Source of the DNA: Dromaius novaehollandiae
Lineage: Eukaryota > Chordata > Aves > Casuariiformes > Dromaiidae
DNA length: 64,000 bases
Assembly (NCBI RefSeq): GCF_036370855.1
Contig: NW_026991412.1
Span: 124,001-188,000 of the forward strand
Direction of reading: 5' to 3'
Shown here: positions 1 to 12,300 of the stretch, piece by piece
Layout of the letters: the number at the start of each line of letters is the position of its first letter
How positions within the stretch are numbered: the first letter of the stretch is position 1
Program-made: the position numbers and the translations under genes
Notes under the pieces: generated by a model
Database searches by the model: none
Seen by the model: only the letters and a program-made list of their open reading frames with translations
What the model was told of the DNA's origin: nothing

Positions 1-241
1 GTGTGCAAAAGCTTAGTTTCTCAAGAGCCTGACTTTTCCCAGCGGTTACCCAAAAGACATTCAGAGTTTATCAGGAGCTTCTCTCTCTGGGGATGCAAGA
101 GCACGGAGGCCATGTGCAGCTGACATAAAGTCATACCCAGGATGAGTATTGGGGCACGACACCAGAGAGAAGGGGCAGCGTTGGGCAGTGGAAGGTGGTG
201 ACATCTTTCCATGGAATGCAGGAAGGGCAACTGTAACCTAC

Positions 242-3200
242 CTGTGCTCAGAAAACTCGTACTGTGCTCTCTCAGCCACTGGCTGTCTGCGTTTTCCAGG
301 ATAACACCTAGTCGCACAATGCAAATAAGTAAACATCAAGGCACTTCCTGTGGTAGCCCTAATTCCCAATCTAGTCGCTTCCTGGTCTTGGACAATGGAT
401 GATAGGCTTTGGGGAGCAGGGGAAAGCTAGAAATACCAAACCAGAAGGGTCCCTCCCGCTTTAAAGTTCCTGGGCAGAAGCAGGAGGCAGAGCTGAGCAA
501 CTGTGTGCGCCAGGGGCCAAGCCTAATGTGGAGCACTAATTCCACTGTGCCTTTGCTAGAGACTTCAGCCCCTTTACAGCCTGTAACTAATTCCTCCTGC
601 TGCCACCCTCCTAAGGCAGGTGACTGTCCCTGGTGCCACTGCAGAGAAAGTGGAGATTGTCCTTTGCTGTCTCTTGCAGGGAGCAGCAGAAGAGAATATC
701 AGCTTTGTCTCTTACCAGCTAATTGGATGGCTGCAGTCCGCATCCCCCAACACGAGCTCCAGAAGTAGGTCTGGAGGGTGTCATAGACGCTTTGCAGAAG
801 CTCTGGCATGTCTCTGGCCTGGTAGAAAACAGAGAAACAGGAGTTCTTTGGCTGAAAAGGCCCTGCCATTGACCCTTGGCAAAGAGGGCAGATGAACTAG
901 GAGAGGAAGGAAAGAGACGGAGGCTGCAAGGGACTGACAGTTCCCATCATTGCCATGCTAGTTCCCACCCTACCACTTCCCAGAAGGCCGCTCCATGCTC
1001 CAGGTCTCTGAGCCAGGGAAAGTCACTGCCACCAGGCAGTCTCACCCTGGGCCACAGCTTACTCACCAGGTGACTGCAGACAGCTTCCTGGAGCTCTTCT
1101 GCACTCTTCTCGGTGTTCAGAGCAACTTGGGTTTGCAGCTTCTGCAGGCCCAGGAATGGAGTGCAGAGCAGGAAAGTGCTTCGACAGGCCTGAAAAGGAG
1201 AGTTGCCCCAGCTCAGCCCTCCCCAGGACCAGCGAGGTGCCTTTCAAGGGACCTCATTGAGCTGAGCCCTGCTGTTCTCTTTCAAGAGGGGGGGATGTTT
1301 CACTCAACGCCATTTATAGAAAGGAGAGGGGAGGGATTGCAACAGCAGCCATCGTTCCCCTGGCCTGGTATGTGGCACTCCAGAGAGAGTATCGGTGCCT
1401 GAGAGCTGTCGCCGCACGATAGCTGTTAACTGATGTGCCCTTGGGAGAAGCCCCGGATCTCAGGAAGCAGGGGAGATCAGAAGGGACATGGTCAGCAAAG
1501 GCTTGGAGGCCTGAGCACTGCGGAGTCTGGGAAGACTGTCCTGCACCTCAAACAGAAAATGCTGTTGGAAGAGTTTGAGGTTGTCTTTCCATGCAGAGAC
1601 ATTATCAGGAAGGCCAGTATTGCTCTGCTGTTACCATGTAGCACCCTCCTCATGAAGAAAGAAGTGAAAGGTGGCTCTTACATTGCAAACTTCTGGATCT
1701 GGGTCCTGAAGATGGAGCATAATTCTGGTCCACGTAGAAGTTGTAATTTCTTTGCCGAGAAAAGATTTCCATTTCCTCTTGGCAGAGGAGGCCAGGACTC
1801 CATACAAGGTGAAGGCTGAGGAACGAAGGACTGCCTCGTCCTGCAATCAGGAAACCCCAGTCACCAAGTTGCTGCCTAGGACCCCAAAACAAACATCTCC
1901 TGGCCAGCCAAATGCTGAGCCCATATCCTGAGCAATGGTTCTAGGCAGTTTGTCCAAGGCCAGAGGATCAAGAGAATCCATTTCTTTGAAAGACACCATT
2001 TGGCATCAAGAAAGGGTTGCCTTATGCTGAGTCTTTCCTTGTCCATTGCTCAGCTTCTCAGGACCGTGCCTCCTGAGCTACTGGGCACTTAGGCTTTTGG
2101 TCTCCGAGGTCCTCAAACACTTTACTGGCACCTGACAGAGAGCTAAAAACCTAGAAGCTCTTGGACTCCAAAGTTCCCAGACTCAGAGCCACCTGGCAGC
2201 CTCACACGTTCCTAAGGCTTCAGGGCTTTCACACAGAGACAGCCCTCCAGGTGGCCTGTAAGGGAGTTGTAAACAGTCAGTTTCCATTTCCCTCAGAAAA
2301 AGAAAAAAAACCCCTCAGATTCAAAAGGCTCTACAAAATGGAATACTTGATTCCAGTTGGTACTGCTCTGTGGAAGAACTCCGGCTCAGAAGACTCTGTT
2401 GTGGTCTGTCATACCACAGCATGGGCACCTCTCATGTCAGAGCAAGTGAACTCCCGCCATTTGCGAGGAGCATCTAAGCAAGTCTTCCAGACTGTAGAGG
2501 CCATGGAGAGGAAGAGGCAGTCCAAGGCGCAAGCCCTCCTTTCCAGGGTAGATGCTGAAAAGACCCAGGGTACAGAGCTAGGCAAAGGAGACCCTCAACA
2601 CCCCTCTTCCTCTCCATTGACAATGAAAGAACCTGTGAGGGCTAGACCAGACATGGAGAACTACTGTGAAGGGAGGTGACGTCCTCCCTCAGTGTCCAGC
2701 CTTTCTTCACTCCTTCCCAAGGGCAATCCAAAGGTGATTAGCTCGCTATGGAGCTAGGAATCAGCAGACATCATCCCAAGTCTCATCAGTTTCTCTTCAG
2801 GCTTTTCTAGGAATGAGGCTTCTTCCCTGAACCCAAACAGTCCTCATCTGTGCTTGCTCACATCATACCTTTCAGATGATCTCACAGACTACTCAAACAA
2901 GAGTTACCTACTGCTCGTTCACTTACGACATCAAAGAAAGTCTTGGTATAAAGGGCGATTTCTTTAAAGGTGACTCCAATGTCCTTCTCTCCCAGCTCTG
3001 CCACCACTTTCGCCAGAGCTGACAAACTCTCGCCCACGATCTCAGAAGAGGTGACGTCCTTGATGGCCCTCATTAACGCCTTCAGAATGGCCTTCTTGTG
3101 CTTTCTCAGCTGTCAAAGCAGAAGGCACACAAGAGCTCCTCACCATTCATGCCTACAGCAGAAGTTCTTTACCATTTCTCCCAAGAACAGAATTGGCAAG

Positions 3201-6200
3201 AAACCAGTCCAGAGCACACCTTAGCCCAAGGCTACACACTCTGTCTCCAGTTGCACCTTTGAAGCCAGAGTGATGTCGGAGAATGGAGCATGGTCTTAAG
3301 ACACACCAGAATTTCCCTGTTGTGGTTGGTCCAGCTTCTGTAAGCCTTGTGCAGCTCTTTACCAGGACCTGTCTGGTTAGGAGCTTTCTGTAGTGAGTGC
3401 AAGCTCATGCTCACCTTCTCAGGTGCTCCACTGGCCAGATTGCCCAGGCCCCTCACTGCCATCCGGCGCACAGTGCTGCTGGCATCCAGGGATTTGTCCA
3501 CCAATGCACGGCGGACAGGCTGAAGTAGCTTCCACTTCTGAAGCATTGGCGCCTTCATCAGCTAGGAAAGAGCACCATGACCATTAGCATTAGATTGATC
3601 CTGAGCACTCATGGCACATGCGTAACTGTTCATGGATTCCAGCATGGCTGGGATACTTTCTGCTAGGATCTTCCTGGAGAAAGAGATGGCCGAGACAGCA
3701 GCTTGCAAAGACAACTGCTCTCAAGCCTTCCTTTTCCACCTTCTGTCTTACCTCAGCAAAGAAAGATGCTGCCATGATCCTCAGGTTTGCTGATGGCGAG
3801 TCCAGCCATGGCAAGACAGCACGTATGGTGGTCACCGTGACCACATCAGTTTGGAGGAGAACACTGCACACACAACACAAGAAGACAAGAAGGCGACAGA
3901 GTATGAGGTTCCAACAGTCAGCTGCTGTGATGCAGACGGTCTTCTTTGGCAACTCAGGACAGCCTCCCCAGGCAGATATGCTGGAGAGGTTCCCATCCAG
4001 ACCGTTTCTGGCTTACAGTCACCCCCAAGAAGGAGAGAAGGCCTCCACAAGGCTCTTACCTAGTCAGCAGACACATGCCCTCATGGTATGTCCGGGGATT
4101 TTCAAGAAAAGCCCATGTGTTCTGCTTCCGGAGAATCCCCATGCATTTCTCACTGATGCACTTGCAGAGCACAGTATCTAATGCTTTGATGGAAAGCCTG
4201 ATTGAAAAGAATATACATATGTCAGAATCGGAGCACTTGAGACTGTGTCAGGATCACTGAGGAAGCTCAGCCACTTTCAGAGGCACTCATTAACTTCTTC
4301 CAAGCCCCAGCGAGTAATACTCAAAGCACCCCCTGAAAGCACACTTCATAATCCCAAAGGGCATCAGGCTAAAAGGAAACTGGCATGATCACTCGCTTTG
4401 ATGCCCCCAAACTCACTGAACACAGGGGAAAACCCGGAAGCCTCAACTTCTTTGATGCTAGAACCTGAGGGGTCTTCTGCAGTACCAGAGTACCATTTAT
4501 GCAAAAGATGCACAACAAGGTCCTCCGAGCTGGGGAAATGAATTGCAGTGGGCAGGAATCACCATGCTGTCGCTGCATCACCACTTGTGGGTTCCCCAAA
4601 CAGACTAGTAATGGTAGAAGAGGAGGCCCAGCACAGCTTGAGGGGACAGTCGCCCTTGCAAGGCCAAGAGGTACTTTGTTCTCTGTCATTCATATAAGCA
4701 AAGTCTCTCAGGGTTCATACACCAAAAAGAAAAAAAAGAGAGAGAGAAAAACAAACAGCACCCCAAGCGATGTTTGGAAACCTGCTGTGGCCACTGTCTG
4801 GACAAAGAGAAATTCAGTTCTGGTTTCCTAAGGAAAGGATTAAACATGGTGACTGCAGAAATCTTGTCCATGGAGCACAGAAGCCTCTCTCATAGGAAGA
4901 ACAGCTACCTTCAAGGCTATAAGACTGGAAGGACCAGAAGGATGTCCTGCCATATCCTCCAGTGCTGACAAACGGGTCGACTCAGCTGAAGGCCAGGGAG
5001 CTGTCTCCACTCATGTCTGGTGAGGCAGGAATGTTCCTGCTTTCATCAAACCCCAATCATTGAATAACTGAGACTTTTGATTCAGAAGCACCTCCAAAGG
5101 GGAATAAAATCATCCAAGGATGCCCAGGGAAGACTAATAACAAAGTAGACAAAAACCAAGCCCAAAGAAATAGATGAAACAGCAGAATTCCCTGTGCATG
5201 ACACAGAGTAAACCAATAGGCGAATTTTAGCTGTGCTGAGAGGGCCAGTTCCGCCTTCATTTCTGCTGTAGCTTTTCCTCACCAGGGCCACACAAGATTT
5301 TCTTCAGACTAGCTCCCACCAGCCTACTTTTTCAAAAGCATATTGAGCTCATGCTAGGGCACAAGAGACAACTCACAGGCTTTTTAAGAAAGTGGAGCAA
5401 AGCCTGACAAGAACGCAGAGAGAGGAGACAGACATAGACAAAGACTGGCTTGGTGAGGTGAGCTAAAGCTGCATCCTTCATCTCTGCCCGTTTTGCTCAT
5501 TACCTGCAAGGACTGCTGCCTTCACCACTTGCCACAAGGACTGGCTCGTCTTCAACTCTTCCTGCAGATGAAGGCAGCTCCTTTCCAAGAGTGTTGCTGA
5601 TTTGTTTCAGCAGCATTGGAAACAGCCGTGGCAGCAGGAGAGACACACTTTCCCGGGGCTCCAGGGAATACACCAGCTCACGGAGGGCACAGGTTACCTA
5701 TGAAGAAATGCCGTCACAAACCACTTGGAAAGGAAGAGCTTTTGCCACCACTTACCCCACCTGCCTGCCCGCCTGCCTGGCTGCTCTCCTCTGGAGCTCT
5801 GACTTCTGCCACAAGCTTGTGGATGGGCAACAACAAGCTCTCACAGCTTCTCACAGTGATCAAAATGAGAATGACCCAGCAAAGCACACTGTGAGGCTTC
5901 TGCATGTGGATTTACAAGTGCCTGTGTACCAGGAGGATGTCCAACCCCTCGCTTTCATTCCACGGGATCCTCAGCCAAAGAGGGGCAGAAATGTCACTTC
6001 ACATACCATGAGAGGCTCCAGCGCAGCCAGATTGTCGCTCCCTTCCTCATCGAGGCAGTTGCTTCTGGCGGGGGTGTCTTCAGCGCTCTCCAGTTTGCCC
6101 ATTAGCAACTGGAGCATTTCAATTGCAAAGATGCCTCTGCCAAGAGTCCTCCACAGCTCCACGGTATCACTGCAGGTGAACAGTTTACCCGTGATCGCGT

Positions 6201-9200
6201 GTACTGTTGGGCCTGCAGCCCCTCAAAGGCAGGTTAAATACTCCCCCCCTCCCAGCGCGGAGCTTTAGCAGCCCCAGTCCCTGGCAAGTCACAAGCACAT
6301 GCTCTGGCAACAGTCGGACTTTTCTCCTCGGGGAAAGAGACAACTGGCTGCTGAACAGAGTCCCCTCTAGTGCCGCCAGGCTGTGGCGTCTCTGGGCTCC
6401 TGAAGTGGAAGGAGAGGGGAGGGGAACCTACCTGTCCATGGGCAGGTGTCTCTGGAGGAGGCTGTTGGTTACTGCCTCAGGGTGATAGCAGCCCAGGACA
6501 GACACTGCCTCAAAGAGGAACTCCTTCAGGCTGCCCTGCTGAGCAGCTGGCAGATGATCGTAAAGGATTGTCAGGATTTCTGGCACCTGGAAGGGACAAG
6601 GAAAGAACAGCAGGTTGTTTTAGGCCTTTCCTAGGGCTTCCCTTAAAGCCAGACCAATTCTTCAGCACATGAGCAAGTCCTGCTTCCTTGACCATTTGTC
6701 AAGATCTCACCCTAAACTTCAGCCCTACCACTCCACACAGTGGAGGGTTTTCTTTTGGGTCTAAGTGTGCTCCTTGCCCTCTCACGCACACAGATGTGCT
6801 GTCATTGCACATGCCTTGGCTCCCTTCTGTTTTCAGCTTCTCTTCTCATGCACACAAAAGACATTTTAACGTTTCACCCAGAGCAGTCTGAACGCTTCTA
6901 ACTATGTGCTTGAAATAAGGCAACATCAAGACCTAACACATTCTTCACACCTTCCGAAGATACCATGCAGTGCCTGCACAAGGGCCTTCAGGTCCTTCCT
7001 GGAGGAACCAGCTCTCCAGGGATACTTGTCCTTGCCTCCAGCCTCCTCATTTCTCATAGATTTAACACCTTCCCCAGAGGGAACAACTTTGCTCTGGAGG
7101 AAGACATTTGGCAGATCCTTTCACCGCCAGAAACTGTGGCCGTAGCCTGCACAGAGCAAAACTACTCACTTCTCCTGTGGATGACAGCCATCAAGACACT
7201 ATCTGTCTGCTCTTTTTCCCCACAGGACAGACACCAAGCGATCTGCTGACCACGTATGAAAGGAACAGAGCCCAGGAGAAAAGATGGCTGGCACCGTTCA
7301 CCAGTGGACCCCGAGACGCAGCACAGACCAGAGAAAGGGGGGGGGCTCTACTAAATTGTGTCTATCAGATTTGCTCCTTCTTGGCACTGTGTCTGGAACA
7401 GTTGGAGACTTTGCTCCAGAAGGGTTTGTATTGCTGGTACCAGATGCACAGTAGCTCTTGGATTAGGTTGCCAGGACTTCAGCTGGATAAACAAGACATT
7501 CTTGGCTCTGCATGCAAGATGCATTTCTGCAGACCACAGCAGCTAGACAAGGGGTAGTGCAGCAGCTCAGTGTCAAAGTTCCAACTCTAAAGATAAACAA
7601 GGGGTGTTTTACCTCCCGCAACATTTCTCTTCCACATTCCTTCAGGAAGATGAGCATCCACTCGCCTGCTGCCCGAGCACAAGTGGGGCTGAAGGACAGC
7701 ATGCTGCCCAGGACAGCCTTCAGAAAGCCTCTTGCCTGCTCTGAGCAAAAGGATTTGCATGCAACCTGGAGAGAAATGAGAAACAGGAGAAACAACATCA
7801 GAAGTCTGCTTCCTCTCTTACAAGCAAAGGACAAGAAAACTTGAGCAGCTTCTCAGTTCAGCCATTAGCTAATCCTGAAGGTGGCAGGTGCTTTGTATTC
7901 CAATTGCACATACAACTTCTTCTTTTGATTTATGAAGCTCATAGAGTTGGAAGGCTCTTCCATGAGGTCGGTTGCTTGCCTACACAACTTATGTTCTTAA
8001 AATAACTCTCAAGAGCTGGCAAGCTAATACATGTTAAAATAAAGAGAAAGCCATCGGGCTAAGGAACTTCCCTGCTTTGCTTCAACAGCTCACTTTCCCC
8101 AGATGGAGAGTGTTTGGGTGTGGATGGATGAAAACAAACACACAAACTCATAGAAACTTCATGGAGTCTACTTCTTTCCCCAGTGGGAACGCTAGATATT
8201 GTTATGCTTCAAAACCCTCTTACTACTTGCTAACAACAGAGGCCCCATTGCTATAGGCCACTCTGAAAGGGGAGAGAAATCTTGGAAGTAAAGAAGAGAA
8301 AAGTGATGGGAGCTGAGCCACCAGGTAGCCACAGCTCTGGCTTTGGAGTCAGTAACCTTTGCGATTTTGGAAGAGGTCCTCAGCAGCGAATCCACATCTG
8401 CGGCCACTAGCTCCTCACAGAAGTGATTCAGATCCACTTCCCTTGTGTGCATAACCTTGCCTAAAAGAAACACAGGTGGGAAAGGATAGGCACATTTTCT
8501 GAAAATGAACCCCCAGTCCACAGCCATTGATCAAGGAATCACCAAATGGTGGTAGGGAATTCCACAGGGGTAGTGCAGGACCCTTCTGAACTCTGGGTGC
8601 AGCATTTTACGAGTCAGGCCATCAGATTCTGCTCTATGCCAGTCAGAAAAAACACTCTCCTTCTCCTACAGCAGTTTTCAGACTATACCTATTGTCCTCA
8701 ACTATGGCTCCTCTTTTTCTCAGCCCCTCCATCCCATGTGCAAGCACAGGTCACACCTATCCTCTGACTGGGAGGAGGGTCTCCATAGATTCATCAGTGT
8801 GGACAGGTGATGCTGACCAAAGTCCACTCCAGAAGCCCAGGTGTACAACTCCCTTCTAAACAATTTCTCAACTGGGATCATTACTTTGTCTCTACAAAGC
8901 TAGAAAGTGCTGTCCTCTAATCCTTGGTGCCTGAGAGTGCTGCCCTGAGACAGAAATGTGGGAGGGCTCTCATTCTCCACAGCACCCAGAAGTGCCCCTG
9001 AGGCAAGGCTGCTCAGAGAACTTTCCCAGGCCTCCCTTGTGCTATGGCCAGGAGGGAAAAGAATGACCAAGGTCTGGATGCAAGAAACCAGCAGTCTGCT
9101 GTCCATTACTCTTCTCCTCTGGCAATGGAGCCCCCTCCCTGCACATTGCCTCTGCTGCCAGACAGGGAAGAGAGGGAAGAGCAGGCGGAAGGAAGTGGGA

Positions 9201-9345
9201 AGCAATGACTGTTCTTCTCACCTTGTGTTGAGAGAAGGCAGCTGATACAGTCGACTGCCCGCTGGCGTGATGTGGCCAGGGAGTCACAGCTGAGAGGCCC
9301 CAGCACTCCAATCATGGAGCCAAACTGCTCAGAAGAGTTTTCTCT
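242..9345 (-). CDS. MROH-like: Copy A, C-terminal coding exons (residues about 1021-1660)
   Basis: Exons in transcription order: 9345-9222, 8460-8357, 7765-7613, 6586-6432, 6169-6007, 5697-5504, 4197-4060, 3863-3752, 3561-3415, 3109-2927, 1840-1682, 1189-1067, 818-716, 307-242. This is the most conserved part of the family: VPEILTILYDHLP, HLPMDSDTVELWRTLGRGIF (the junction of two exons), SLLLPRLFPMLLKQISNTLG, LSIKALDTVLCKC, NTWAFLENPRTYHEGMCLL, VLPWLDSPSANLRIMAASFF, LLQPVRRALVDKSLDASS, RAIKDVTSSEIVGESLSALA and FTLYGVLASSAKRKW. These are Maestro-type HEAT repeats. The final few dozen residues come from the last exon, outside the window for copy A and shown at 43,439-43,542 for copy B. I saw no base difference between the two copies in any of these exons. 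Confidence 0.88.
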
Positions 9346-12300
9346 CTGGTAGAAATCAAAGAAAGAAGAAAGTTCTCAGGCTGCAGGAGTGGCCCTTCAA
9401 CCTTCTCCTTCTGACACTGACTCCTGACCCACAGCAGGGCATCTGGATCGACAGAAGCTCAGCTTTATCCTCCCAGGAGATTAGCAACCCAGAGCACAGC
9501 TCTGAGCAAACCTCCCTGCCAGGGAAGCAGAAGGGCTTAAGGAGCAATGCTGTCTTGGTGGCAGATGGGTGCTGAGGTTAGGGCAGAGCTGCAGAGAAGA
9601 CCTGCAGGGCCTCCTGGCTCGCCAGGGCTGCCCTCGTCTTGGTTCCCCGAGAGACTCCAGCTGAACCCACAAGCACTCCCAAAGAGTTTTGGGAAGAGGG
9701 AGTCAATACTCACAGCATCCTCCAGTCTCTCGGTGTAAGTCTTTAGCAGATGAGTGCAGGCATAAAGGGCCCTCTCTCTCTCCCACTCTTTCCCAGAACG
9801 GAGCCAGGCCTCTAGGAGCTGTTGGAAGACCACAGCTAGATCAGGGCATGCATCGTTTGCACGCACACACACTCACACACACACACACACACTCCTTTAC
9901 AGTCTCCCACCTTTTCTTCCCCCAGGAACCACACTAAGGATACATTGGCCTCCATGGGAATTCATCACCGCTGTGAGGTACACAAACACTGAAGGCTTCT
10001 TATATTAGTGTATCTGATACTTGCACACAGCACTCACTCATCAGCAAAGATTGGGAGTGCCTTGTATCCGTCCACCATGGCCATCTTGGCAACAGCTCCC
10101 ATTGCAACATGCCCTGACAACCAATAACACAACTCCTACAGCCACGACGGGCCATAGTTTTCTCCACCTCCAGGGAAGAATTGCATGCCTTGCACCTGCC
10201 TCCAGAGCATCTCCTATTCTCAGATGATCCCCTAAAGCGTGAGGCCCTCCATCCTTGGCTCTCCTCTTGACAAAAGAGAGTTTCCCTTTCTCCTCTTTGC
10301 TACTCACGTGAAAGGTTTCCTTGAGCCATGACAAGGTCAGCTCTTCCTCAAGACTTGTCATGAGGCGAGCAAGAGCTTCCAGGGATCGTGTATAGAGAGC
10401 CTAAAAGCAAGAGAGAAGGAGTGGTAGCTGAAATCAGAGAGCCTCAGAACTCAGCCAGAGTCCAGAGCCTCAGCTCTGCCAGCATTCAGTGCATGATAAG
10501 GTGCAGCTCTGAACATGCAGAGCAGCAGAGGGGGATTGACAGCTACCTCTGCATGCTCAGCATCATCTGCTGCCTCCCCTTCTTTTGTCTGCTCAAGGGG
10601 AGGAAGGGGAAATAGGCTTCGGAAGCACTCCTGAAGAAGATGACAGTTTTCCTTCTGGGTCAGAGATGGCTTGATCTTGCTGGCAGAAGACAAAAGAAAG
10701 AGTTCAGAAAGGACACTTGCTACTCTTTGCCAGAGGGGGTCCAGTGGCAGCTAGAGTTCATCTGAAGCTGGAGCCCCAGTTCCCAACACTGCTGTTCCAT
10801 GAAGAGGGAGCACTTCCGCCAACTCCCATGGATTCTTGCCCATCAGACTCCCAGCGTACAGAGAGCCGGGAGCTCTCTTCCCCCAGCCAGCCAGCCAGCC
10901 AGCCAGCCAGCAGCCTTTCTGCAGCCCAGACCACTCTCTGTTCCACACTTCTCCAATCTACAGCCTCAGGCCATCTCTCTCCAACACTGGGCTCCAGGAT
11001 CTGTACCGCATCACATCTTCCAGGATCATACAAAACGGGGACCATCACCTCACCCCACACCAAAGGCAGCTTCTCACCCCACACTCAGGTCAACTGTGAA
11101 GCTTCAATCAGCTCCTCTGTGACATGCGGAGGAAAACCCAGCACACAGGAGGAAAAGCCCTACCTCAAGTGCTCCACCGCAAGAATTGCCCTGTAGCGAA
11201 CGGGAGAAGCCACGCAATCCAGGGGCTCCTGCTTCATGAAGTCCTGCAGGTCACAGAGAGACAGGTACACAGAGGTCAGAGGGCAGGAAAGAAGAGGGCC
11301 TTGCCTCAGCAAGAAGAGCAGATTCTTCTTCCGCGCGTGTGGCTAACACAGACAGCCTCCATGCAGGTTTCTCCCAGAACTGCCGGAAGACCGCAGCTCC
11401 AGAGAGGACAGACCCACTGCTCTTCCCAGGGATCACCCACAAGCTGGCAGCACAAGGGACCCTAGTGTGCTGGTGCCTAGGCCTCGGACACTCCCAAGTT
11501 TGCCCAAGGCCTTTCTCAGCCCACAGAGAACAGTGCCTCTCTGAGGAAACCCCTCTCAGTGCACAAACTCTTCTGCAGGACAGCCTCTCTCATTCCATGT
11601 CACTCACCAGCACAAGCTCCAGCAGCACCCTCTTCGAAGCAAAGCTGAAGTTCTCACAGGTGCCAACGCCTTGAAGGGCGCAGCTGACTTCTGTGACACT
11701 CTGGATTAGGGCCAGCTTGAGTTCTGTGTCCTGAGGACCAGGAAAGAAAAAAAAGGTGACATAGATGAGGAGCTGTTCAAAGGACCAAAGGCCAAAAGAT
11801 TAACAGGAGGGCCAAAAGATCAACCCAAGGGCCAAAGCTACTCTCAAAGTGCTGCGGAGGGAAGAAACTGCATCCTCCAGGAGCCTAGGGGGAAGGGCCT
11901 CTGGGTCTTATTTCAGTGGAAGGAGATCTCTCCTGGGATCCTAGGAAGACATGGACTACCTGGAAGCAGAAAGGAGCTTTCCCCAGCTTCCTACCCAAAA
12001 GAGAGCCCCCTGGACTCTGGCCCAAGGCAGTGGGGAAAGCAAATCTGGAACAACGGAAACTGGAAATGGGAGAAGGGCAAGGAGCAAGGCTCATTCAGGG
12101 AGCATTTACTGGGGCTGGGAAAGTGATGCCCGGTGCCTGCAAGGTGCAAGGAGAAAGAGTGAGAGTCGGGGAAACAGAAAACACTAGTATGCGAAAGACG
12201 GCAGCAGTTCAGATTACCGCCAACACTACGAGGCTGCAGAGACTCATCTGGAGCCCTCTGTCCCCTGCATGGGGAGCAACGGCTAGAACTGGACCTGGGA

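Noticed and set aside
5591-6268. Plus-strand open frame of 225 codons
   Set aside because: It runs antisense through MROH exons at 5504-5697 and 6007-6169 and has low-complexity, unrecognisable content.
7925-7990. Possible CR1 3' tail, from the CATAGAGTTGGAAGG-like words
   Set aside because: The resemblance is confined to about 15 bases; no further CR1 sequence follows on either side.
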